From: Schizochytrium sp. TIO01 | Taxonomy: Eukaryota > Sar > Bigyra > Thraustochytrida > Thraustochytriidae | NCBI GenBank assembly: GCA_004764695.1 | Contig: SMSO01000034.1 | Span: 2,550,501-2,614,500 of the forward strand | DNA: 64,000 nt | Direction of reading: 5' to 3' | Shown: positions 18,571 to 25,554 of the stretch, one piece after another | Layout: every line of letters begins with the position of its first letter | Numbering within the stretch: position 1 is the stretch's first letter | Position numbers and translations under genes: made by a program | Notes under the pieces: model-generated | Databases searched by the model: none | Told to the model about the DNA's origin: nothing | The model's input: the letters and a program-made list of their open reading frames with translations, nothing else

Positions 18571-18599
18571 TTACGGGCAGTCTGCTTGGTACGTGCCAT
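18571..18599 (-). pseudogene. relic of a histone H3 5' coding end
   Basis: On the minus strand this 29-bp stretch encodes MARTKQTAR and matches the start of the nearby H3 gene (19247-19275) at 28 of 29 bases. The similarity fails immediately after, so it is a fragment, probably left by the rearrangement that truncated copy 1 of the duplication. Confidence 0.7.
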
Positions 18600-18858
18600 G
18601 ATTGAATTCTTGCTTGGTTCTTGGTTTGCTTATTTCGAGTTTTGGATTTGGTTAGATTCCGGCGACTCTTAGGACTGTGCTAGTTCCAGTAGATTTTACT
18701 TAGGTTTAACTCACTAAGGGGATTTGGGTGATGGTCAACCTAAACTATTCAACATTGACCATTGTGATATATCCATACTCTTTTATCCGTTTAGACTACA
18801 AAACGTTTTGCATACTTGGTCTGGATGGCACAAGCCATTTGGCGCCTGGGCTAGACAT

Positions 18859-19275
18859 CTATTTATCGTATCGTTCGCCACGGATACGACGCGCCAGCTG
18901 GATGTCCTTGGGCATGATGGTGACACGCTTGGCGTGGGTGGCGCAGATGTTTGTATCTTCGAACAAACCCGTGAGGTAGGCCTCAGATGCCTCGTGGAGT
19001 GCGAGAATGGCGGGGCTCTGGAAGCGAACGTCCTTGTTGAATTCCTGGGCGATCTCACGAACAAGACGCTGGAAGGGCAGCTTGCGGATGAGCAGCTCCG
19101 TTGATTTCTGGTACTTACGGATCTCGCGGAGAGCAACAGTTCCAGGGCGGTAACGACGGGGCTTCTTGGAGTCATCGTTGACAGGGGCTTGCTTACGAGA
19201 GGCCTTGGTGGCAAGCTGCTTACGCGGGGCCTTGCCTCCAGTGGACTTACGGGCAGTCTGCTTGGTACGGGCCAT
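18859..19275 (-). CDS. histone H3 variant
   Basis: The protein has 138 residues. The N-terminal tail is canonical through residue 24 ([24 protein letters not shown]), keeping K4, K9, K14, K18, K23 and K27. The fold ([37 protein letters not shown], and [19 protein letters not shown]) is fully conserved. Odd features are Q in place of Ser28, an acidic NDDS at 32-35 where most H3 has TGGV, Arg at the usual H39, and a C-terminal YDK extension. K36 and K37 are kept. H3 forms the nucleosome core with H4, H2A and H2B. It has no intron and stands alone without other histone genes. It may be a variant rather than the replication-dependent H3; other copies cannot be seen in this window. Confidence 0.97.
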   Translation of the reverse strand: MARTKQTARKSTGGKAPRKQLATKASRKQAPVNDDSKKPRRYRPGTVALREIRKYQKSTELLIRKLPFQRLVREIAQEFNKDVRFQSPAILALHEASEAYLTGLFEDTNICATHAKRVTIMPKDIQLARRIRGERYDK

Positions 19276-20516
19276 GCTTGAGTCCTTGGTAAGGTTTCTG
19301 ATTTGCTTTCAAGAATGTTGATGAAAATTGAATTTTGTAAATTGTTCTGTTTTAGTGTTTATGATATGTAGATCCGTCTATGAGATGAAGAGTCATATAG
19401 TGTTTATGGTATATGGGTCTTTAACATGGACAATGGGTTGAAAACTCTTGAGTATTATGAGAGGAATGTCATAGACCATATCATCAATGCTTTATAGTAT
19501 TTCAGCTATGTAGACCTTATATGTTATTGATGAGTGGTCCGCAGCTTTGATGACGACATCAGTGTTCTGTGGCCGGGAGACACAATTCATTTTTTTATTA
19601 TTGCCCGTGCCGTGATTTGTAAAATATTTACGGTATGTAGATATTAATGGTCAATGATGAGTTGTATACAACTTTTATGACGACAGAGCTGTCGCAAACT
19701 GAACCTGGCTTGGCGGACTGTTCTATCCAACTCCAAACAGTGAAGTGCGATGGCCATCGACTTGGTTTGGCTATCTTGCATGCTATGAGGTCCCTTAACA
19801 AGGGTTTATTAAGGGGACTCCCATCTTGTGTCTTTTTTTTTTTCTTCTTGTCTATTCTTTTATATAAAGTTGTTTGAAGTTATCCTCATTTGTTTCTCTA
19901 GGTTCCTTGCTTCATGGTGGGCTTGACCCTTTGAGGAGACAGATCCCTAGGTAGGTATTTGTGTGGTAGTGGCTGATTACCCCTTTCGCACTCAATCCAT
20001 TCGGGAAACAGATGCTCAGTTCTGAGAAAAAATAAGTGGCGTGGTTGATTCTCTAGAGGCAAATCATTGAATCCTCATTTATCTTATGGACAATGAATCG
20101 GGCGCAATGCATCAAGCGCCGCGCCATTAGTTCTTTGATGCTTAGAAACTCACAATTGTGTTGCTTTCCCAATTTGTTGTTGTGTCAAGGATTCCGAGCT
20201 CAAGTCGCCGCGTATTCGAATCAAGCAAGTTAAAATAAGTAAGAATCAACCACACCATTTCATATACAATTGAAGACAACTACGGGACCCTGCAAAGGCT
20301 AATTCAAGTGGTCAATAGAGGTAGTCGAGCCTACATTGTGGATTCCATTCAGAAAGCAAACTAGATGAGGGGTTCCATAACACTAAGCAAGCGCTTGAGA
20401 TTAATTGGCGCTTAATCTTTGCAGAATAAAGGAAATTTAGGATATTTCAGGTTTTTTTAACGTTTTTTTTAATGCTTGCAGATAGAGGTGTCTTTCCGTT
20501 GCACGCACTCGCCCAG
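19276..20516. other. 1.2-kb interval without genes
   Basis: It holds the H3 upstream region, chance short frames and an inverted-repeat element at 20038-20256 listed separately. A poly-T run (about 19833-19850) is present. No RNA gene recognised. Confidence 0.45.
20038..20256. mobile_element. possible small inverted-repeat element (MITE-like)
   Basis: GGCGTGGTTGATTCT at 20038-20052 is repeated in inverted form as AGAATCAACCACACC at 20242-20256 (14 of 15 positions pair). The 219-bp unit has no coding capacity. The heptamer AATAAGT occurs just outside the left end (20031-20037) and just inside the right arm (20234-20240). No clear target-site duplication is visible, so this is a weak call. Confidence 0.3.
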
Positions 20517-21010
20517 CAGCTCAGTTAGAACGAGTTAGCTTGCATGTGCAAATGCCAGCACAACAACTTCATATTTCACTCCACTCGCCGTCACCCTGGT
20601 TCTTCTTGCGCTCTCCGCCGGTTCTCACTTGGTTTCAATATTGGCCATGTACTCTGTAAACCCAAAATCCGAGGACTGTCTCACTGACCGATTGACTGAC
20701 TTATTCAAGGCAACTCACTAGCTCACTACCTTGCTAGCAAATGTGAAGACCAAAAATACTCGAGAAAGTAGATAGGGTATCTACGAAGTATGCACAAGGA
20801 CAAAGAAATTGAAGAACGCCTACCATTGAAGAGCTAATGGTGTAAACATCATTTTCACAAAATGAACACTTGTAATTGTAATTTCTAAGTCAGAATTGGG
20901 AACACCGGAGATCGCCATCATACAGTGGAAAGATCGCTCGAACTATCTGTGTCATCGCGATGACAGATGTTTCAATTTAAACACTAAACATGGCGTGGGA
21001 GGAGGGAATG

Positions 21011-21139
21011 CGGGGAACATACGTGCAACGCGATGGATGGCATCGCGGGAACGCGGGGAACATACGTGCATCGCGATGGATGGCATCGCGGGAACGCAGG
21101 GAACATACGTGCATCGCGATGGATGGCATCGCGGGAACG
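21011..21139. repeat. 43-bp minisatellite, three units
   Basis: Three near-identical 43-bp units start at about 21011, 21054 and 21097 (CGGGGAACATACGTGCATCG...GCATCGCGGGAACG). Degenerate partial units follow to about 21260. Copy 1 of the duplication has only one unit (about 17660-17705). Confidence 0.85.
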
Positions 21140-21188
21140 CGGGGAAAGAATTAGACACTCATCGCAGGAACGCGGGGAATGAATTGGA

Positions 21189-21208
21189 CATGCATCGCGC
21201 GATGCATG
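21189..21208. promoter_or_regulatory. 20-bp perfect palindrome
   Basis: CATGCATCGCGCGATGCATG is fully self-complementary. It has no counterpart in copy 1 of the duplication and lies about 152 bp before the ATG at 21361. Confidence 0.55.
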
Positions 21209-21238
21209 CATCGCGGGAATGTGGGGAACGATTTGGGT

Positions 21239-21256
21239 ATGCATCGCGCGATGCAT
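21239..21256. promoter_or_regulatory. 18-bp perfect palindrome upstream of the coiled-coil gene
   Basis: ATGCATCGCGCGATGCAT lies 104 bp before the ATG at 21361, the same distance as its counterpart in copy 1. The spacing and symmetry would suit a binding site for a dimeric regulator or a cruciform. Confidence 0.6.
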
Positions 21257-21360
21257 GAATCGGGAAATGCGGAATATATCAGCAGCAATTCCGAAACCAG
21301 CAAACCAGCAAACACCAAACCCAAAAATCATTAGCCGAAACAAGAACCAAGAACCAAAAC

Positions 21361-23373
21361 ATGTCAGGTACAGATACAGATGATGATCACGAAGCACTGA
21401 AGGATGATGTAATGAACGTGTTGAAGGGCGCGAGTGAGAAACTTCTTTCAGTGAGCTCTGATCCAGACCATACCAAGGTTGCTTCTGACTTTGAGCAGAC
21501 ATGCGTTACTCAGGTCAAAAGACTTTGCCAAAAGATTGAATTCTTGCAATCGAACTGCTCTAGAAAGGAATTAAGAATGAAGACTATCTACGACGAGGCA
21601 GAGAAGGATCGCAAAGCCTTGCTTGTCGAGCAAAAGGATCATGAGGCCACCAGAGAAGCGCTCAGAACAGCAAATTATCAGGTCCAAAAGTGGCAGCACT
21701 TGTTTCATGCCGAACAAAGTGCTGCTTCTGCACTCCAAGAAAAGCTTGTCGACGCCAAAGAAGCGCACCAAACAACCAGGGCTTCTCTGGAGACAATTCA
21801 GAGCATTAAAGACTTTCATTCCAATGTCTTAGATAAGCTGTCTGAGGATCAGCTCAAAATGACAGCCAATTTGGGCATGAATGGGGAAGCCCAAGAAAAG
21901 ATGTTTACGGCCATCATCCAGCTAAATCGCACCATCAGAGCCGTACTACGAAGCCATGAATTCGTGAACCTATCATTGAATAAAGTGCTTGAAGTCGGAG
22001 AGCAGGCACTCGAGGCGACTAAAAATGCTCTTTGGAGTGAGCGTCAGGCACACAATGCCGTCAAAGAAGTACTCATGACCATGCATTTAGAGCTGCAGAG
22101 CGAAAAGGATGCCCGTGAGGCCATCAAGGTAGCGCTTGATACTGAAGTAAATGCTCATGCTGGAACGAGAACACTCCTTCAACATGACCAACAGATGCTT
22201 GAAGACAAATCATCTAATTGTGATTCAACAATTGAAGACCCCCACTGTGCATGCGGAAGCTGGTTAAGACAGAGCGATCGACAAGTGTTGATTATGCGTT
22301 CATGTCTAACAATCGAGGAGAAGGCGCACCAGGCCACTAGGGATGTGCTGGAGGCTGAAAGGAAATCCCATCAGGCAACCAGAGTGGCGCTTCGTCTGGC
22401 TGAAAGTAAGATGTGTGACACAGAGAGGTCAACTTATAGCGGCAATTTTAGCAGTAGCACTGTCCCCGGCTTCGACAGCAACAGCAAGATCACGTCCACC
22501 ACAAATGACATGCTTGCAATTACGATTTACAGCAAGAAAAGTGAAGCTCGGCTTTTAGTTTTGGCTTCTGATTATCATGAGCGAGAGGAGCGAATCAAGA
22601 CACTTGAGGAACAGCTCGAGGCTGAAAAATTGGCGCATAAGAATACCAACTTAGACCTAAGGCGCTTGGTGAATAAAGATCCGCGTGCTCAGGCATACTT
22701 TGAGCGAGACATGTACCATGAGCTTAGAGCCGAGCTTCATAACGAACAGGAGCGGGGTCGGGTTACCCAAAATTCACTTCAACTCGAAAAAAACGCACAC
22801 AAACTTTTACAAGAAAGCTGTAACAATGTTCGAAATTCGCTTTTAGAAGCGAATGAATTATATAAGGCTGAGGAAGAAGCGTGTAACTCCAAACAAATGG
22901 AGCTTGTGGCTTTGAAAAAACATAGTCATTCTATTGAAAAGATGCTCGAGAAGGAAAAATCATTCCACGATGCCACTAAGGCAGACCGCCAGGCTATTAA
23001 AAAAGCGCTCTCCGCTGAAGAAATTGCGCACAAGGCCACCAAAGGTATGCTTGAGGCTAGGGATCACGCGCTCCATGTTGCGAAATCAGCCCTCGCATCC
23101 GCCAATGAGGCTCATGAACACATCAAAACAGCGCTCCGAACGGAGCGATTGTTGCACGACTCTACAAAGAGAAATCTTCAGAACGAACTTGAGCGTAAAG
23201 CGACCAAACGAACCCTCGATTCAGCTCATCGCGTTAATAGCGACTCCAAGAGGACTACGTTCGAGGTCGAGGAGCGCAAGAGGCATCAGGCCAATCGAGG
23301 TGTAGGTCAAGACCAAAGCCAGAAAGGTACTGTCGAAGAGGTTGACGCTTTACTTGCTTCCGTTCACCTCTAA
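21361..23373 (+). CDS. long coiled-coil protein with AH-x-AT repeats
   Basis: The 670-residue hydrophilic protein has an acidic N-terminus (MSGTDTDDDHEALKDD) and then almost uninterrupted alpha-helical sequence. A degenerate motif of the form (A/S)H-x-(A/T)T+xxL-xx-E recurs more than ten times, for example HEATREAL, AHQTTRASL, AHQATRDVL, SHQATRVAL and AHKATKGML. The helix is broken around residues 290-305 by a Cys-containing CACGSW loop and around 360-385 by a Ser/Thr-rich section. No motor, kinase or membrane segment is present. Such proteins are typically scaffolds or filament components. Its N-terminal third is duplicated at 17838. It converges with the polymerase-helicase gene at 24055-27956, with 680 bp between. 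Confidence 0.8.
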   Translation: MSGTDTDDDHEALKDDVMNVLKGASEKLLSVSSDPDHTKVASDFEQTCVTQVKRLCQKIEFLQSNCSRKELRMKTIYDEAEKDRKALLVEQKDHEATREALRTANYQVQKWQHLFHAEQSAASALQEKLVDAKEAHQTTRASLETIQSIKDFHSNVLDKLSEDQLKMTANLGMNGEAQEKMFTAIIQLNRTIRAVLRSHEFVNLSLNKVLEVGEQALEATKNALWSERQAHNAVKEVLMTMHLELQSEKDAREAIKVALDTEVNAHAGTRTLLQHDQQMLEDKSSNCDSTIEDPHCACGSWLRQSDRQVLIMRSCLTIEEKAHQATRDVLEAERKSHQATRVALRLAESKMCDTERSTYSGNFSSSTVPGFDSNSKITSTTNDMLAITIYSKKSEARLLVLASDYHEREERIKTLEEQLEAEKLAHKNTNLDLRRLVNKDPRAQAYFERDMYHELRAELHNEQERGRVTQNSLQLEKNAHKLLQESCNNVRNSLLEANELYKAEEEACNSKQMELVALKKHSHSIEKMLEKEKSFHDATKADRQAIKKALSAEEIAHKATKGMLEARDHALHVAKSALASANEAHEHIKTALRTERLLHDSTKRNLQNELERKATKRTLDSAHRVNSDSKRTTFEVEERKRHQANRGVGQDQSQKGTVEEVDALLASVHL

Positions 23374-24054
23374 AGACAATAATTTTCTTACTAACAGTTT
23401 GCGCTCTCAGGCTATCAGAATTTTTATAAATTACATATGCGATATTGGATACTATCACTTCATTTCCCAAATCAGACCTTACCTAGCGAAAAAATAGAAA
23501 ACATTCTAGCCTACATTATATACATATTTCCCTTCCATCTCGTAACAGAGAGTACATATATTTCCCCTTGAATTGTTTGTCGTTGTTCTCCACATGTGCT
23601 CTCAATCATTTCGTGTATTTCTGTGATTTTGATATCGAGGGCTGGAAAACATGGGATGACTTCAAGGCTATCGTGTCAGCTCACAGAGACACATAGTATG
23701 AACGGATGTCTGCGCACTCCGCAGTGACCTACTTTGTTTACATAGACTCCAAAAACATTTACGAAATCAAACCAATTCTCCCCGCAACTGTTACGCATGG
23801 GCTGGAAGACGTGATGCATCGCCGCCTCAAAGGGAATGGTCGCCTTTTCTTCAATTGTTTGCTTGGGGATGGACATCTTTTCTTTTCGTTTTTTTACTTG
23901 CTTGGAACTTAGCCAAGTCTAAGCTCGTAAGATTGCCATTCTTCCAAAAAGAGGTCAATAACGGAGCTCAATGTGACACTCGATGAAGGGATCAAAGGCA
24001 AGATGTCTGAGGGTGGACCCGAGCTCGACCCAGGCCCTGCGCTGGCAACTTGTG
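23374..24054. other. convergent intergenic region
   Basis: It lies between the 3' ends of the coiled-coil gene and the helicase. AT-rich, with only short chance frames; no terminator or repeat can be named. Confidence 0.45.
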
Positions 24055-25554
24055 TCAAAAGCTGCTCAAGTCTCTCAGTAAGCCTTTTTGATCGGGGCAC
24101 TGCCCTGTGAGCACATACTCGGCAAATTCAATAATGTCAGGATTGAAGTGAGGAATAGTAATCTGCTTATTAGAGGTTGTACGGAGCCGCTTCCTTGCTT
24201 TCATCAGAAGCAACCCGTGGCTATTTTCTTTACACACCTTTATCACAAACTTGAAAGCATGCGCAACAGACATTGTATCCCCCCCCTTGGGCCCTCTGAT
24301 CTCAACCGGCCCAGTCCAGGCCATGTTTCCGGCGCCTGATTTTGGCTGCCTCGAACAAAATCTAACTAAATCATCAAAGGTATCAAATCCAAGCGCGTTG
24401 TAGATACGGCACATCTCAGCGATGCGAGCAGATTCTGGCTTGTGCAAATTCTTCGCAACGTACCTCGAGACCTGAACATCTTTTCGCCACAACCGCTTCA
24501 CAAAGTGCAATTCGTCATTCAGTCGAAGCATGAGTATTTGTACAACAGGACCGCCGCTCTTCACGGCGTCAGGTACCTGATTGTTATCGTAAAGAGTCTG
24601 TAGTCTATAAAAGCGCTCCTTGGTGACATCGAGAGCGTCGTTAGGCGGCACCGCTTTCCGGTGACGTTCAATATCTAGTTCAAAGACATTATCAATCCCG
24701 TAACCATAACCTTTGTAATCAGGCTCGTTAACAATAGCTAGGAGAGACTCATCACTGTCCTCAGGAAGTCTACAATCGCGTCTCTTGGCTTTGCGAGGAG
24801 GTACTGTTGGGTTGTTCTCGAGCAAGGGGACTCTAATGAAGCTATTATACGGATTGGCGCCGCATAAAGACTCCTTGAATCTGTTGAGAAGCAGTACCTT
24901 CCCTGCTTGGGATCCCAGTCGTTCGCCTTGCCATTCATAAACGCGCCGAACCTCTTTATGGATATCCACAATATCTGTGTCCTCGTGATGTCGTCGCGTG
25001 GTATCAATGGCCTCTTGGTACCTCTTCTTAAATGGCACATTTCGAGCACCACTTCCCAAGTAGACAGTGGCCATATGCAGCTTTCGCAAGCGCTTGAGCA
25101 TTTGCAAGACAGTTTCTACGGGGCATACGACGGTGGGGAAATATCCAAACACGCGCTTAAAGTATGATGTCGTGTAGCTGTTGCCAACACTGAGGCATGG
25201 ACTGTAGGCAAAGAGCCACACAGGCACATCCTTTGGAGGGCTTTGATGGATCCACTTTGAACGGTCCCCTTGCCAGACCATTCTGCCTGCACCTTTAAGA
25301 GAACGCTGGACCCACTCTGAGCCATTCCAGTGCCAGATCTTCTTGTCAGCCAATTTGGACTCAATACAACCCTCACCAAAAGCGCGCTTTTTGCGAGCGT
25401 TCATCCCTGGTTCAAAAGCACCACTCAGGACTAGGCATCCGTTGAGAACCTCGGCCAGAAACACCTCAGGCTCCATAGGTCTGAACATGGCCACCTCCTC
25501 CATGACAGCTTGTGGCGTTCTCGACGTTGGCTTTCCAAACAGGTCGACTTCACC
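24055..25554 (-). CDS. UL9/OBP-type helicase, C-terminal part (second reading frame)
   Basis: This frame opens right after a TAG at 25555-25557 and runs to 24055; the first Met is at 25503. It contains the last helicase motifs of the origin-binding protein family. VWLFAYSPCLSVGNSY is followed by FKRVFGYF and then CPVETVLQMLKRLRKL, matching the motif V and motif VI order of UL9-type proteins (YTPxxTVGxSF ... YQSLGRVR). The final Gln/Arg finger region reads QMLKRLRK instead of Q-x-x-GR-x-R, a possible loss of the canonical Gly. The remaining 300 residues are basic or mixed and unassigned; they may bind DNA. Because motif IV lies in the preceding frame (25431-27956), this is almost certainly the other half of one protein. 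Confidence 0.65.
   Translation of the reverse strand, partial: GEVDLFGKPTSRTPQAVMEEVAMFRPMEPEVFLAEVLNGCLVLSGAFEPGMNARKKRAFGEGCIESKLADKKIWHWNGSEWVQRSLKGAGRMVWQGDRSKWIHQSPPKDVPVWLFAYSPCLSVGNSYTTSYFKRVFGYFPTVVCPVETVLQMLKRLRKLHMATVYLGSGARNVPFKKRYQEAIDTTRRHHEDTDIVDIHKEVRRVYEWQGERLGSQAGKVLLLNRFKESLCGANPYNSFIRVPLLENNPTVPPRKAKRRDCRLPEDSDESLLAIVNEPDYKGYGYGIDNVFELDIERHRKAVPPNDALDVTKERFYRLQTLYDNNQVPDAVKSGGPVVQILMLRLNDELHFVKRLWRKDVQVSRYVAKNLHKPESARIAEMCRIYNALGFDTFDDLVRFCSRQPKSGAGNMAWTGPVEIRGPKGGDTMSVAHAFKFVIKVCKENSHGLLLMKARKRLRTTSNKQITIPHFNPDIIEFAEYVLTGQCPDQKGLLRDLSSF

Larger units (their letters stand above)
20517..22037 (+). repeat. segmental duplication, copy 2
   Basis: Copy 2 of the duplicated segment. 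It contains the upstream region, an expanded 43-bp minisatellite, two palindromes and the first 225 codons of the intact coiled-coil gene. The two copies are in direct orientation and flank the H3 gene. Confidence 0.9.

Noticed and set aside
18724-19104. 126-codon plus-strand frame over the H3 gene
   Set aside because: Antisense shadow of histone H3, whose minus-strand frame is unequivocal.
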